Assembly: GCA_024648745.1 (NCBI GenBank)
Contig: JAHCVB010000002.1
Span: forward strand, 138,885 to 202,884
Direction: 5' to 3'
Source: Sodalis sp. Psp
Lineage (GTDB): Bacteria > Pseudomonadota > Gammaproteobacteria > Enterobacterales > Enterobacteriaceae
Length of the DNA stretch: 64,000 nucleotides
The number at the start of each line of letters is the position of its first letter. Position 1 is the first letter of the stretch. Under the pieces are notes generated by a model. The model worked only from the letters and a program-made list of their open reading frames with translations, had not been told where the DNA came from and did not search any database. The position numbers and the translations under genes are program-made. Shown one piece after another: positions 20,752-33,225 of the stretch.

Positions 20752-21825
20752 ATGCCACGTCCGATTTTTGCCACGGTGAATTCCGAGGCGATGGCATCAA
20801 ATTTAGCTGTTGTCCGGCATCATGCACCACAAACTCGCACTTGGTCAGTTGTTAAAGCCAATGCCTATGGCCATGGCCTAGACTCCGTTTGGAAGGGATT
20901 GCAACAGACGGACGGGTTTGCGTTGCTAGATCTTCACGAAGCGGTACTACTGCGGGAAAAGGGTTGGCAAGGTCCTATTTTATTATTGGAAGGTTTTTTT
21001 CAGTCAACCGATTTAGAGGCAATCGATCGCTATCGGCTAACCACTGTCGTGCACAGAGAGTGGCAAATCAGCGCCCTAAGACGTATGACGACACTCCGAG
21101 CACCTCTGGACATCTATGTCAAACTAAACAGTGGTATGAACCGTCTGGGTTTCAGCGAGCAGGTTTTTCCTGGAGTTTGGCGGGAACTAAGCGAACTAAA
21201 GCAGGTGGCAACGCTGACGCTGATGACCCATTTCTCCTATGCCGATATGCCAGAAGGGGTAGAGGATCAAATGGCAGTGGTGGCACGTGCTGGTGACGGT
21301 CTGGTTGGTCCGCGCTGCTTGGCGAATTCCGCCGCAACGCTGTGGCATCCCAGTACCCACGGGCAATGGGTGCGGCCCGGTATCATTCTGTATGGTGCTT
21401 CTCCCAGAGGCGATTGGCAGGATATCAAAACCAGTGGGCTACAGCCAGTGATGACCTTGCAAAGTGAACTGATCGCTGTACAGAAAGTGCACGACGGGGA
21501 GTGTGTCGGTTACAGGGGCCACTACTGCGCAAGTAAGACGCATCGGGTAGGTATAGTCGCCTGTGGTTACGCTGATGGTTACCCGCGTCACGCCTCTACC
21601 GGAACGCCAGTATGGGTAGACGGCGTACGGACGCGAACCCTCGGCGCGATTTCCATGGATATGCTGATGGTGGATTTACAACCCTGCCCACAGGCACGCC
21701 TCGGCTCTCCGGTCGAGCTGTGGGGTAATCATGTTAAAATTGATGAAGTAGCGTCCGCGGCCGGCACCCTAAGTTATGAGTTGATGAGTGCGCTAGCACC
21801 ACGGGTGACGGTGAAGGTATACTGA
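20752..21825 (+). CDS. dadX: alanine racemase (DadX type)
   Basis: This PLP enzyme interconverts L- and D-alanine for peptidoglycan. I start it at ATG 20752: an AAGGAG ribosome-binding site lies 8 bases upstream and the product then begins MPRPIFATVN; the GTG at 20743 lies inside that site. Length is 357 residues (E. coli DadX 356). The PLP lysine is in SVVKANAYGHG (near residue 35), and the catalytic tyrosine region is GYRGHYCA. The sequence is closer to catabolic DadX than to biosynthetic Alr. With dadA broken, its remaining job would be D-alanine supply. Confidence 0.94.
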   Translation: MPRPIFATVNSEAMASNLAVVRHHAPQTRTWSVVKANAYGHGLDSVWKGLQQTDGFALLDLHEAVLLREKGWQGPILLLEGFFQSTDLEAIDRYRLTTVVHREWQISALRRMTTLRAPLDIYVKLNSGMNRLGFSEQVFPGVWRELSELKQVATLTLMTHFSYADMPEGVEDQMAVVARAGDGLVGPRCLANSAATLWHPSTHGQWVRPGIILYGASPRGDWQDIKTSGLQPVMTLQSELIAVQKVHDGECVGYRGHYCASKTHRVGIVACGYADGYPRHASTGTPVWVDGVRTRTLGAISMDMLMVDLQPCPQARLGSPVELWGNHVKIDEVASAAGTLSYELMSALAPRVTVKVY

Positions 21826-23579
21826 GTACAGGAAGGGAAAAGTCGTATCACTGTACAGCCAAATATTGCTCTCACCTGTATGAATTAACTTCCAGGGTAA
21901 TGCAGACCATATTGAGGTTGGGTGTTACCGAATGTACCAAGGTTAAGCACAGAGGTTAAATATTTTGACTTTGTTGAATTAGCAAGGCATAATAGCCATG
22001 TTTTATGCTGTCGTAAAACAAGCTGCCGTAGCAGTTAAGCATCTCAGAGGCAAGATGGTGACGATAAGCAGCTTACTGGTAAATCAGTTTAGGGTCCGTC
22101 TCCACCAAGCTAGAGTAAAGGTCACTGCCTCCCCATATTCAGGAAGAGAAGCACTACTATAAAACATGAAAAGTGTTCACTGAAGCGAATGTTTCTAGGC
22201 AAGGAAGTTCTGGAAGATATATTAGGGTATGGGGATTATTTAGGGGTGAGCGCTATACCTTCTCGAAAAAGCTTACAGTACGACAGCAACACTAATAGCT
22301 TGTTCATACCGGCTTAGTTGTTGCGCTCGCTCCATTTCCTACGTTTTCACCTAGGACCAATCGTCAGCAATCTTATAGCGATTTTGCTGAGCAGATGACT
22401 GTTTTTCGACAGTCCACCAGATAAATCCCTCTACCGCTACATTATCCAACCACCAGTTCAGTGTCTCTTAGCAATTTTCTCAGAGGATTTTTCGGATGGA
22501 TTACACAACTCAGCTCGGGAAATAGAAGAAGCGATCGACGGCATTACTATTATCTTTGCCATCTGATCGAAAAAACCGAGCTAAGTACTCTGCAATAGGG
22601 AAATGTAAGGAAGCACTGCCACACGAAATACAGTTGCGCATTGTCCAAACTTGCCATTATAATTATGGAGAATGATGAACTTACGGGATACAATGGCAGC
22701 AGACTGATAAATATCAATAGAGGGCGCAGATACGCTACTAAATTAGCCACAGTGACAGAATCAGCGTCGGAATGAGAGATCATTCATAATTTGAAAAATA
22801 CCTTAAGCTATTGCGAAGAAATTGCATAAGTACACAGTCAGGACGCCACCGCTTTCTAGCGCAAGTGGTCAAGAGCGAAGATCATGAGAACACTATCTGT
22901 TGGCCAGCAAGATCGACTGATGCTTTTATTGCAACACCTAGTCATGATTGGTTTGGCTATTTTGGATCATAGTGATAAGCATCGTAGCTAGGCACGCTGC
23001 TGTCGGATTATTACTGCTGGATTCGACTTCGAGAATTGAGGTTACGTGCTTGTTTAACTCGTGATTTCCTAAGGCACTGACAAACGACACTCTGTTAATC
23101 TTGTTTCGCAATTTTTCTCTGGATTTTTTCTTAATTCCGGTGATTGTACTAGCTCGATGTTAGCTAAGCGGCTGGGTTTGGCTAACAGTTCGGGATAACA
23201 AGGTACCGTACCATTTGCCGGAGTTTATCAGGATTCTCTGACCAGAGAGTTTGCAGCAAATGCGCTACACGCTGATTGATATTGATCAACACGTTGATTA
23301 ATGTAGTCGGGGTGATGAGTTTTAATTTACTCAGATAACTATGCTTATTTTCTATAGGTTAGAAAAATTAAGATCTTCAAAAAGTAAATCAAAATATTCA
23401 TTTTAAAAATCTGAAAAACAACTTCACCTTCCCTTGACGTCATCCAGTGTGATTATAGACGCGATCCACTTTTTGTCGCGTCGCGAATGGACGCTTTTCT
23501 TGCTTCATTACATTTCCTGACTACAAGAAAAACAAAAAGGACAATATTTTCGCCGTTTTTCATTATCCTGTCACCAAAC
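21826..23579. other. long eroded spacer between dadX and gapA
   Basis: The largest gap in the window (1.75 kb). I recognise no gene. A minus-strand open stretch around 23185-23280 encodes a coding-like peptide (INQRVAHLLQTLWSENPDKL) but stops on both sides break it, and I cannot name a family. An inverted repeat at 23458-23482 (7-bp arms) lies about 100 bases downstream of the gapA stop; it lacks a T-run on the gapA strand. Confidence 0.5.
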
Positions 23580-25087
<1,508 letters not shown>

Positions 25088-25894
25088 TCATAAGTCGAAA
25101 TCGGCCCACACTGGTGCGTGATCTGACGGCTTTTCCATCGCGCGGATGGCATAATCGATGCCGGTAGCCCGGACGGATGCCGCCAGTGACTTTGAGGCCA
25201 GCAACAAATCAATACGTAAGCCACGGTTTTCATCGAAACCGCGTGAGCGATAATCAAACCAAGAGTAGCGATTGTCTCTAATAGGGTTAGTTTGGCGATA
25301 GGTATCGATAAAACCCCATCCTAGTAAACGGCTCATCCATTCTCGCTCTTCTGGTAGAAAAGCACATTTACCGGTGCGAAGCCAACGTTTTCGGTTTTCT
25401 TCTCCGATACCGATGTCCAGATCGGTGGGACTGATGTTCATATCGCCCATAATCAACAGCAACGAATCGCTATGATGACTTTGTTTCACATAATCTTGCA
25501 GATCCTGGTAAAAACGCTGCTTGGCCGGAAATTTCACTGGATGGTTACGGCTTCCACCTTGTGGAAAATAGCCGTTGACCACTGTCAACGCGCCTTTGGA
25601 CGTCATGAAGTCAGCCATAATAATGCGTCGTTGGGCATCGGTGCCATCAGTCATGAATCCACGGCGAATAGCTAAGGGTTTTATTCTGGTTATCAGTGCG
25701 ACACCATAGTGGCTTTTCTGCCCATGGCAATATGCATGATAGCCGTGGCTCGAGATCTCTTTAAAAGGAAACATATCATCACGGACCTTGGTTTCCTGTA
25801 GGCCGATAATATCTGGTCGTAGCGTGGTAGTAATGGCTTCAAGTTGATGCGGACGAGCTCGTAACCCATTGATGTTAAAAGAAACAAACTTCAT
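25088..25894 (-). CDS. xthA: exodeoxyribonuclease III (AP endonuclease)
   Basis: XthA is the main apurinic/apyrimidinic endonuclease and 3'-phosphatase of base-excision repair. Starting at ATG 25894 gives [18 protein letters not shown] and 268 residues, the E. coli length; the nine extra codons upstream are not conserved. Active-site motifs are all seen: [37 protein letters not shown], and the C-terminal [13 protein letters not shown]. The tRNA-Tyr gene ends 55 bases upstream on the same strand, so a shared transcript is possible. Its retention shows that at least this repair step has been kept. Confidence 0.97.
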   Translation of the reverse strand: MKFVSFNINGLRARPHQLEAITTTLRPDIIGLQETKVRDDMFPFKEISSHGYHAYCHGQKSHYGVALITRIKPLAIRRGFMTDGTDAQRRIIMADFMTSKGALTVVNGYFPQGGSRNHPVKFPAKQRFYQDLQDYVKQSHHSDSLLLIMGDMNISPTDLDIGIGEENRKRWLRTGKCAFLPEEREWMSRLLGWGFIDTYRQTNPIRDNRYSWFDYRSRGFDENRGLRIDLLLASKSLAASVRATGIDYAIRAMEKPSDHAPVWADFDL

Positions 25895-25949
25895 TTTAAG
25901 ATATGCGAATGGTGCAACCAAGAAGAACAGGTGCGGTTGAAAATGGCTT

Positions 25950-26030
25950 GGTGGGGGAAGGATTCGAACCTTCGAAGTCAGTGACGGCAGATTTACAGTC
26001 TGCTCCCTTTAACCACTCGGGAACCCCACC
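25950..26030 (-). tRNA. tRNA-Tyr (anticodon GTA)
   Basis: On the minus strand the sequence folds as a long-variable-arm tRNA with acceptor GGTGGGG pairing to CCCCACC, anticodon GTA at 25994-25996 in CTGTAAATC, and a GTTCGAATC T-loop. It is nearly identical to E. coli tRNA-Tyr. After the discriminator A the DNA reads AGC, not CCA, so the 3' CCA is not encoded and would have to be added by CCA nucleotidyltransferase. E. coli encodes CCA in its tRNA genes. The 3' end of the coordinates is therefore the discriminator base. Confidence 0.96.
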
Positions 26031-26058
26031 AAAGCGAAAACGGGCATTGATGTGATGC

Positions 26059-26086
26059 ATTATATTAAATACAGCTATGTTGTAAA
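26059..26086 (-). promoter_or_regulatory. sigma-70-type promoter for tRNA-Tyr
   Basis: On the minus strand a TTTACA box (26081-26086) and a perfect TATAAT box (26059-26064) are separated by 16 bases. Transcription would begin near 26052, some 20 bases before the mature tRNA 5' end. This fits a short leader removed by RNase P and would also serve xthA. Confidence 0.65.
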
Positions 26087-27548
26087 GGGCTAATGTGTGT
26101 CATTAGATTCTTTTTAACATTCCTTAGAAGAGGATGTATTATTTCTTACTTAGTGCAAGTTGTTACAAAAATAATCGTCTGATTATCGTATGTATCGGTT
26201 ATGAAGTATAACACCTAGCTTAGAATGTTTTCTCTAATAACCTGTCCTTAGGTGTCATCTTCTTCCGTAGTAATAGGTACTATTCACATGAATAACAGTT
26301 TCATTGGATAATGATCGGTCTTTTATTCAAATTTTTATTAATGTAATGCGGTAGTGCCTATGTATCCACACTTTGTGTTCATAGGCGTGGTGGTAGAACT
26401 CAAAGTGATAAATAATTAATTACCTAATTCTAATAGTGTAGCACGAATGACGGAATGAGCACGTGCATATACTTGACACTATAGAGTCTGGCGCAAAATA
26501 TTAATCAGGGCCGTGCATTATGATCTTCATGGTTGCACTTAGCATGACTAATTAGGCAGAACGGAATATCAAACTTTTCCATATCAGTGGGGCTGGGTTC
26601 ATGATTGTTAATGATTGCGATAATTTTCATATTTTTCTAGATATTTCACTGATATTTAAAGTAAATACTGATTGTTTTCTTTATGAATATAGAGTATCAG
26701 TCGTCGACACAATATCAGCGTTCATCAAAGTACACTAAAGTAAGAACATTCATGAACAAATCCGTTACGCTGGGACATGGTACCTGTAATAAAGTGTATA
26801 TCGGCTGGCATATGCATTAGATCTGTTGGCACAAGGATAAAGTAAACTCACAGGACATTCTGATGATTAGTGATGGTTTCAAGATTGGGGTGTGATGAAT
26901 CAGTATCCTCACGATGTGATCAAGATTTTAAAATGGTTATAATCGTTTATATGACAAAATATTTCATAAGTACCATATTTAATTAATTACTCTCAGTTGA
27001 TTAAAATTTAATAGTCTAGTTTGGTGTTAGATATTGTTACTGATTATTGCCTTGATGAAATACCGTGGTCGAAAGAATTAAAGTGTATTAGTAGTGATTT
27101 TGTTGCAGGTGTTGTTTAATAGCTTGCTGTAGGTTTGTTTATTCAATTGTGCATATTGGCTACTGGAATTATCAACTTTGTTAAAGTAGATAAATTAATT
27201 TTCATGTATAGTAGATAGGAAAGGACGAGTTTCTTTAATTAGTTGGCTACTATCACTGTGTGCTGAATGATTTAATTTTAGTTTCTGTTAGTTTTAATTT
27301 TATGTTCGATATTACTAATCAGTAGGTATAGTTGAACAGTGATACTGAACACCGACTGACAATGAAGAAAAAGTCATTACTGTTATAAAAATAATTGAAT
27401 TAATATATTTTTAATATTTAATATTTTATAAATAGTTATATTTTAGGTCAACCACCCATTATCTACGGATTGCAATGTCAAAACTTACAATCGAAAAATA
27501 GAACATATTTAGAAATAAGATTTTATCTTCACGAAAGATAGGTGGTTT
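26087..27548. other. eroded spacer between tRNA-Tyr and galU
   Basis: About 1.5 kb, AT-rich, with no recognisable frame. In related genomes rssB-type genes precede galU; no trace was found. The last 150 bases are extremely AT-rich and probably include the galU promoter. Confidence 0.5.
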
Positions 27549-28451
27549 ATGTCCGCTATTACGACAAAAGTAGAAAAAGCAGTAATCCCAGTGGCAGGGT
27601 TGGGCACACGAATGTTGCCGGCAACCAAAGCAATTCCAAAAGAAATGCTGCCTTTAGTGGATAAACCTCTAATTCAATATGTAGTGAATGAATGTATCTC
27701 TGCAGGCATCAATGAAATTATCCTAGTGACTCACTCCTCGAAAAATTCGATCGAAAACCATTTCGATACCAGCTTCGAGCTAGAAGCTATACTAGAAAAA
27801 CGTGTTAAACGCCAGCTTCTGGCGGAGATTCAAGCAATTTGCCCTCCACATGTCACAATTATGCAAGTCCGTCAAGGGTTAGCTAAAGGCCTAGGTCACG
27901 CCGTTCTGTGTGCACATCCACTGGTAGGTGACAAACCGGTCACAGTAATCCTACCTGATGTAATTATCGATGAGTATGAATCCAATCCGAGAACTGATAA
28001 CTTATCTGCAATGTTGAAACGTTTTGAAGAAACTGGCCGCAGTCAGATTCTGGTCGAACCAGTGAGCGATGTGACTAACTATGGGGTCGTGGATTGCCAT
28101 GGCAAAAACCTACAGCAGGGTGAGAGCGTTAAAATAATGGGTGTTGTCGAAAAACCAGCGGTAGACGAAGCTCCATCTAACTTGTCTATTGTTGGTCGTT
28201 ATGTGCTTTCGGCGGATATATGGGCACTACTGGAGAAAACTCCACCCGGAACTGGAAAGGAAATTCAGCTTACCGATGCCATTGCGATGTTGATAGATAA
28301 CGAGATCGTTGAAGCTTATCACCTTAAAGGATTAAGTCATGATTGCGGCAATAAACTGGGCTACATGCAGGCGTTTGTTAAATATGGCCTACGACACAAA
28401 CAGTTAGGAGAAGATTTTAAAATTTGGTTAAAAGACGAAATTTCGAAATAA
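27549..28451 (+). CDS. galU: UTP-glucose-1-phosphate uridylyltransferase
   Basis: GalU makes UDP-glucose from UTP and glucose-1-phosphate, the precursor for LPS core and, through Ugd, uronic acids. The 300-residue protein (E. coli 302) carries the nucleotide-binding N-terminus [36 protein letters not shown], and the C-terminal [14 protein letters not shown]. An AAGATAGGTGG sequence precedes the ATG. The next gene, ugd, follows after 56 bases and uses its product, so the three genes galU-ugd-epimerase probably form a sugar-nucleotide operon. Confidence 0.97.
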   Translation: MSAITTKVEKAVIPVAGLGTRMLPATKAIPKEMLPLVDKPLIQYVVNECISAGINEIILVTHSSKNSIENHFDTSFELEAILEKRVKRQLLAEIQAICPPHVTIMQVRQGLAKGLGHAVLCAHPLVGDKPVTVILPDVIIDEYESNPRTDNLSAMLKRFEETGRSQILVEPVSDVTNYGVVDCHGKNLQQGESVKIMGVVEKPAVDEAPSNLSIVGRYVLSADIWALLEKTPPGTGKEIQLTDAIAMLIDNEIVEAYHLKGLSHDCGNKLGYMQAFVKYGLRHKQLGEDFKIWLKDEISK

Positions 28452-28507
28452 AGTATAAAAATTTTATATATACATAAAATCAGGATCTTTAAGTAGGATC
28501 ATTAAAA

Positions 28508-29848
28508 ATGAAAGTAACGATTTTTGGTATTGGCTACGTAGGTTTAGTGCAGGCAGCAGTGTTGGCTGAGGTGGGTCATGATGTGTTGTGCGTCGACGTG
28601 GATAAGCACAAAGTTGAAAATCTGAAAAAAGGCGTACTCTCAATCTACGAGCCAGATCTGACATCGCTAGTACAACAGAATTACAAAGCCGGCCGCATGA
28701 AATTTACCACAGATAGCCAAGCTGGCGTAAAACATGGAAAAATTCAATTCATTGCAGTGGGCACTCCGCCGGATAAAGACGGTTCAGCAGATTTAAAATA
28801 TGTGACCACTGTTGCCAGGACCATCGCACAACATATGAATGATCACAAAATTGTACTGAATAAATCTACTGTGCCAATCGGGACAGCAGATAAAGTCCGC
28901 GCCGTTATACAGGACACTCTGAGAAGCCGCAACAGCACTCTAACGTTTGACGTAGTTTCCAATCCGGAATTCCTAAAGGAAGGTGCGGCTGTGGCGGACT
29001 GCATGCGTCCTGAACGCATTGTCGTCGGTACTGATAATGAAGATGTTATGGAGCTACTGCGTGAACTATATGGTCCTTTCAACCGTAATCACGATCGGAT
29101 GATCTTGATGGGTACCCGCAGTGCTGAGTTAACGAAATATGCTGCTAACTGCATGCTGGCGACTAAAATTAGCTTTATGAATGAAATTTCTAACCTGGCA
29201 GAACTGTTGGGTGCAGATGTGGAAAAAGTGCGCCAAGGCATCGGTTCAGACTCTCGCATCGGCTACAGCTTTATTTACCCAGGCTGCGGTTATGGTGGAT
29301 CCTGCTTCCCGAAAGACGTGCAGGCACTAATTCGCACCGCTGAACAGATTGGTTATCAGCCGAAGCTGCTACAGGCGGTAGAAGCTATCAACTATAAGCA
29401 AAAAGACAAGCTGATTACCTTTATTCACCGCTATTTCGGTGAGGATTTAAGCGGCAAAATCTTTGCATTGTGGGGTTTGTCATTCAAGCCCAACACCGAC
29501 GATATACGCGAAGCATCAAGCCGAGTGCTGATGGAAGCATTATGGCAGGCTAGAGCAAAAATTCAGGCTTTCGATCCTAAAGCAATGAATGAAATCCAGC
29601 GTATTTATGGACATCGTAACGATCTGCAGTTAGTGAGTACTAAGGAAGCTGCCTTGTGCGGCGCTGATGCTTTGGTTATTTGCACCGAATGGCAAAACTT
29701 TCGCGCTCCGGATTTTAACATAATCAAATCTACACTAAAACAACCGGTTATCTTCGATGGACGTAACCTCTATGATCCGGAACGCCTTGCTAATTGCGGC
29801 TTCGTCTATTACGGTATTGGGCGTGGTGCGTCGCTTGCTTTTCATTAA
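28508..29848 (+). CDS. ugd: UDP-glucose 6-dehydrogenase
   Basis: This enzyme oxidises UDP-glucose twice to UDP-glucuronate with NAD+. It has 446 residues, the longer two-Rossmann-domain form found in many proteobacteria rather than the 388-residue E. coli Ugd. It shows the N-terminal NAD-binding motif [17 protein letters not shown], the substrate segment [10 protein letters not shown], the catalytic cysteine in [12 protein letters not shown] (near residue 260), and the C-terminal domain start [15 protein letters not shown]. It lies between galU and the epimerase (10-base gap). UDP-glucuronate feeds LPS core uronates or L-Ara4N. Confidence 0.96.
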   Translation: MKVTIFGIGYVGLVQAAVLAEVGHDVLCVDVDKHKVENLKKGVLSIYEPDLTSLVQQNYKAGRMKFTTDSQAGVKHGKIQFIAVGTPPDKDGSADLKYVTTVARTIAQHMNDHKIVLNKSTVPIGTADKVRAVIQDTLRSRNSTLTFDVVSNPEFLKEGAAVADCMRPERIVVGTDNEDVMELLRELYGPFNRNHDRMILMGTRSAELTKYAANCMLATKISFMNEISNLAELLGADVEKVRQGIGSDSRIGYSFIYPGCGYGGSCFPKDVQALIRTAEQIGYQPKLLQAVEAINYKQKDKLITFIHRYFGEDLSGKIFALWGLSFKPNTDDIREASSRVLMEALWQARAKIQAFDPKAMNEIQRIYGHRNDLQLVSTKEAALCGADALVICTEWQNFRAPDFNIIKSTLKQPVIFDGRNLYDPERLANCGFVYYGIGRGASLAFH

Positions 29849-29858
29849 AGAGACCTAG

Positions 29859-30866
29859 ATGAAATTTCTGGTAACTGGCGCTGCCGGTTTTATCGGCTAT
29901 CACATCAGCGAGCGGCTGCTCGCTGCTGGTCATCAAGTTGTCGGCATCGATAACCTGAATGACTATTATGATATTTCTCTTAAATATGCCCGCCTTGACT
30001 GTCTTAAGGTCTGCAATAGCTTCCATTTTCATAAACTGGATCTCGCAGATCTCAAGAGCATTGCCAATCTATTTGCGCGAGAGAAATTCAGACGGGTGAT
30101 TCACCTTGGCGCCCAGCCCGGGGTGCGTTACTCTCTGGAAAATCCGCTGGCCTATGGGGACGCTAATCTTATCGGTCATCTAAATATTCTTGAGGGATGC
30201 AGGCATAATCGGGTAGAGCATCTTCTCTATGCCTCTTCCAGTTCCGTATACGGCCTTAACCGCAATCTGCCGTTCTCTACTGCCCATTCGGTGGATCATC
30301 CAATGTCCCTGTACGCGGCAACAAAGAGAGCCAATGAACTAATGGCGCATACCTATGCGCATCTCTATCAGCTACCCATGACCGGCCTGAGATTCTTTAC
30401 CGTTTATGGTCCGTGGGGGAGGCCAGATATGGCGTTATCTAAATTCACCCGAGCCATACTGGATGGTGAGCGCATTGATATGTATAACCGCGGTGAAATG
30501 CTACGAGACTTTATCTTTATCGATGATATTACAGAAGCGATCATTCGTTTGCAGGGAGTTATCCCAATGGCAAATGCTGGCTGGACAGTGGAGACCGGAT
30601 CTCCAGCAGCCAGCTCCGCGCCGTACCGCATCTATAATATTGGTACTGGTCATCCAGTGAGATTGATGGATTGTATACAAGTGCTGGAAAATACGCTCGG
30701 CATCAAAGCTAAAAAAAACCTGTTGCCAATGCAACCCGGTGACGTACTGGAAACTATCGCCGATACTGGGGTATTGTACCACACGATAGGCTTTAAGCCA
30801 CAAACTCCAGTGACGGAAGGGATTAAACGTTTCGTAGATTGGTACCGCGAATATTACCGATGTTAA
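29859..30866 (+). CDS. UDP-glucuronate 4-epimerase family protein
   Basis: This is a 335-residue short-chain dehydrogenase of the extended (GalE-like) class. The NAD site is VTGAAGFIGYHISERLL, the catalytic motifs are SSSSVYG and YAATKRANE (Tyr and Lys three residues apart), and the substrate loop is RFFTVYGPWGRPDMALSKF. The last block is typical of UDP-glucuronate/UDP-galacturonate 4-epimerases such as Klebsiella Uge. Coupled to ugd it would give UDP-galacturonate, a donor for galacturonic acid in Serratia/Klebsiella-type LPS core. I assign the family with confidence but leave the gene symbol open. A copy of the 163-bp repeat begins 88 bases downstream. Confidence 0.92.
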   Translation: MKFLVTGAAGFIGYHISERLLAAGHQVVGIDNLNDYYDISLKYARLDCLKVCNSFHFHKLDLADLKSIANLFAREKFRRVIHLGAQPGVRYSLENPLAYGDANLIGHLNILEGCRHNRVEHLLYASSSSVYGLNRNLPFSTAHSVDHPMSLYAATKRANELMAHTYAHLYQLPMTGLRFFTVYGPWGRPDMALSKFTRAILDGERIDMYNRGEMLRDFIFIDDITEAIIRLQGVIPMANAGWTVETGSPAASSAPYRIYNIGTGHPVRLMDCIQVLENTLGIKAKKNLLPMQPGDVLETIADTGVLYHTIGFKPQTPVTEGIKRFVDWYREYYRC

Positions 30867-30953
30867 TGTGTTATCTTGTTAATGCCCCTAAAAATTATCA
30901 CGGAAAAATGAATGCTACATACAACTGCTAAGCTAGTGCTCGTAACTTAGATG

Positions 30954-31116
30954 CCATCCATTCCTTAAATGGATGTTTGATATAGAATATTAATTCACGG
31001 TTTTCCACCCCGTAAGCCTTATTTCAAACACATTCACATTCCGTATAGTTGAATTGGTATAGAAGAGATGAGATATCCTACAGAAACTAGCGTCTCTTCT
31101 GTAAAAATATCTGAAA
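30954..31116. repeat. 163-bp direct repeat, copy 1
   Basis: By direct reading, 162 of 163 bases match copy 2 at 33469-33631, in the same orientation (A at 30993 versus G at 33508). It contains a 7-bp hairpin (30956-30974: ATCCATT, CCTTA, AATGGAT) near one end and an 8-bp inverted repeat (31061-31068 with 31093-31100: AGAAGAGA/TCTCTTCT) near the other. It has no open reading frame of note. It might be an intergenic palindromic repeat of the ERIC/YPAL kind, though it does not match the ERIC core as I know it. Confidence 0.9.
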
Positions 31117-31672
31117 CATCAACATTATAAGCTATAAAAGAGTATTACACGTCGTTTATCTATAATACCTAAGACAGTCGACCAACGTCAGAGCCGACTG
31201 ACGGTAAGAAATATTATCTACTATACACAAAAATTAACTAATTTATTCACGCTACAGAAAATCTGTCGACAGTGTATAATAACTCACATTATGAATGAAA
31301 ATTCCATAATGTTTACTTCATGATAATCAGATCACTATAAGAACAATATTCCTCGAATATAAAAATGCTCTCTAATGAAAATTAGCGCATAATCTTGTCT
31401 GCAGTGCCTGAGTGTATAAAAATATGAAGGTAATATTAAATTTATAATAGTATATTAACAGTTCAATCATGAAACGCCAGATGTTACCTGAATATTCTTC
31501 AGTTTATCTATTATTTAGTGCATTATTTATTACAAAATTTGATTTTTTTAGTATTTGAAATACTTCCACAGCGGAAATTATAGTAAATAGTATTCAATGA
31601 AAAACGAAGGAAAAACAGGAAGACAGCACCGCTCTTTAATAGCATTCAGTTAGGTGGTGGATCAGTGCGTAT

Positions 31673-31699
31673 AAAAAAGCCCGCAGGCAGCGGGCTTTT
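31673..31699 (-). terminator. Rho-independent terminator of hns
   Basis: On the minus strand a 6-bp GC-only stem (GCCCGC/GCGGGC) with a TGCCT loop is preceded by AAAA and followed by six T. It sits 25 bases past the hns stop codon. It is also flanked by T on the other strand, so it may work weakly in both directions. Confidence 0.85.
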
Positions 31700-31723
31700 A
31701 GCAACTTAACTGGGCTCAGGAAA

Positions 31724-32131
31724 TTACAATAGGAAATCTTCCAGTGTTTTACCTTCTTCATCAATAGCGTTTTTGATTATCACCGGGGTACGGCCCTGGC
31801 CAGTCCAGGTTTTAACGTCACCGTTTTCGTCTGTATACTGATATTTTGCTGGGCGGGCAGCACGCTTAGTTTTACTGGAGAATTTAGACGAACTCATCGA
31901 CTGCAGCAATTCATTCGGATCAATGCCATCGGCGATCAACATTTCACGATACTGCTGTAATTTACGTGTACGCTCTTCACTTTCAGCCTGAGCTTGACTA
32001 TCTTCCTCACGACGTTCATTGACAACGACCTCTAATTTCTCCAGCATTTCTTCTAGAGTTTCTAGCGTGCATTCTCTAGCCTGTGCACGCAGAGTACGGA
32101 TGTTATTAAGAATTTTTAGTGCTTCACTCAT
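31724..32131 (-). CDS. hns: nucleoid-associated silencer H-NS
   Basis: H-NS binds and silences AT-rich DNA. Starting at ATG 32131 gives [20 protein letters not shown] and 135 residues (E. coli 137); the 23 upstream codons in the same frame are not conserved. The N-terminal oligomerisation coiled coil (about 1-64), linker, and C-terminal DNA-binding domain with TWTGQGRTP are complete. The protein ends DFLL, two residues shorter than E. coli. Its retention in a genome whose spacers are becoming AT-rich is notable, since new AT-rich DNA gives it many targets. It is bracketed, together with tdk, by the 163-bp repeats. Confidence 0.97.
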   Translation of the reverse strand: MSEALKILNNIRTLRAQARECTLETLEEMLEKLEVVVNERREEDSQAQAESEERTRKLQQYREMLIADGIDPNELLQSMSSSKFSSKTKRAARPAKYQYTDENGDVKTWTGQGRTPVIIKNAIDEEGKTLEDFLL

Positions 32132-32607
32132 TGACTTAATCTCTAATATTATAAAAAGAGGCGTTTCAATAATAGTAGAGCTCTCGTTTCTTTTCTGCAA
32201 TACCCAGGTTGTGATTAATTAAAATATTCTTTATAAATTCCGCGACCCAGAAACTGTAAATATATTGTATTCTCCTGAAGAGGAAAAATTTGATTAATCA
32301 AGCTTCGCTTTCTCTTTGGGATGACGACTTATGAACGGATCATGCACTGCTGATTTTATTATAAGAATGGTTTATATCACTGGGCGAATGAAGGTTATAA
32401 CTATTGTAGCTGTTAGATTTTCTCTAGTTGAAAAATAAAAGCTTAACAGCATAATCTCCGATGCTTTTTATATAGTCTGTGCAGAATTAGCTTTCTTATG
32501 AAAGATGCATCTCAGTCGTGATAGATGAATTTAACAGCGATTATGATATACTTTATGATTTTAATTTACTGGATCCTATCATTGAGGCGGAAGGGAGTGC
32601 CTGACGG
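32132..32607. other. divergent hns-tdk intergenic region
   Basis: About 475 bases, AT-rich, carrying the promoters of hns (leftward) and tdk (rightward). I saw no gene. I did not identify a certain promoter. Confidence 0.5.
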
Positions 32608-33225
32608 ATGGCAAAGCTCTATTTTTATTATTCTGCAATGAATGCTGGGAAGTCCACAGCGCTACTGCAATCCTCCTATAACTATCAAGAACGCGGCATG
32701 CGCACGCTGTTGTTCACTGCCGAAATCGACGATCGCTACTCCTGGGGCCAGATCAGTTCGCGCATTGGCCTTTCTTCACATGCTATGGTTTTCAACCATA
32801 AAACCAATTTGTTTGCGGCCGTAGCCGCCGCACACCGCCATCAGGCTGTTCATTGCATGCTAGTGGATGAATGTCACTTTCTGAGTCGCGAACAAGTCGC
32901 AGGACTGTGTGAGGTAGTGGATGAGCTTAACATTCCAGTACTTTGCTATGGGTTGCGCACCGATTTTCACGCAGAGCCATTTACCGGCAGTTTGTGGCTG
33001 CTGGCCTGGGCGGATAAACTGGTCGAATTGAAAACTGTTTGCTACTGCGGTCGTAAGGCTAACCGGGTACTGCGTATTGACGAGAAAGGCGAAGCGGTGA
33101 GTGATGGTCAGCAGATTATGATTGGTGGCAACGACCAATATTTATCGGTATGTCGCAAGCATTTCACTAAAGCGCTGAGACGATCATTATCGATGCAAGA
33201 AATGAAAAACATACTGCAAAGGTAA
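32608..33225 (+). CDS. tdk: thymidine kinase
   Basis: Tdk phosphorylates thymidine and deoxyuridine in pyrimidine salvage. The 205-residue protein matches E. coli Tdk (205) and has the P-loop [13 protein letters not shown], the [11 protein letters not shown] segment (Walker B/catalytic Glu region), the nucleoside-binding lid [19 protein letters not shown], and the zinc-binding cysteines in CYCGRKA and CRKHF. A GGAGTGCCTGACGG leader precedes the ATG. Adjacent to divergent hns as in E. coli. Salvage alongside pyrF suggests mixed pyrimidine supply. Confidence 0.96.
   Translation: MAKLYFYYSAMNAGKSTALLQSSYNYQERGMRTLLFTAEIDDRYSWGQISSRIGLSSHAMVFNHKTNLFAAVAAAHRHQAVHCMLVDECHFLSREQVAGLCEVVDELNIPVLCYGLRTDFHAEPFTGSLWLLAWADKLVELKTVCYCGRKANRVLRIDEKGEAVSDGQQIMIGGNDQYLSVCRKHFTKALRRSLSMQEMKNILQR

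Larger units (their letters stand above)
30867..31723. other. spacer downstream of the epimerase gene, holding repeat copy 1
   Basis: It contains the first copy of the 163-bp repeat (30954-31116) and the hns terminator (31673-31699), both listed separately. The rest is AT-rich with no gene. Confidence 0.6.

Noticed and set aside
23458..23482. Inverted repeat downstream of gapA as its terminator
   Set aside because: On the gapA strand no T-run follows the stem, and it is about 100 bases past the stop codon.
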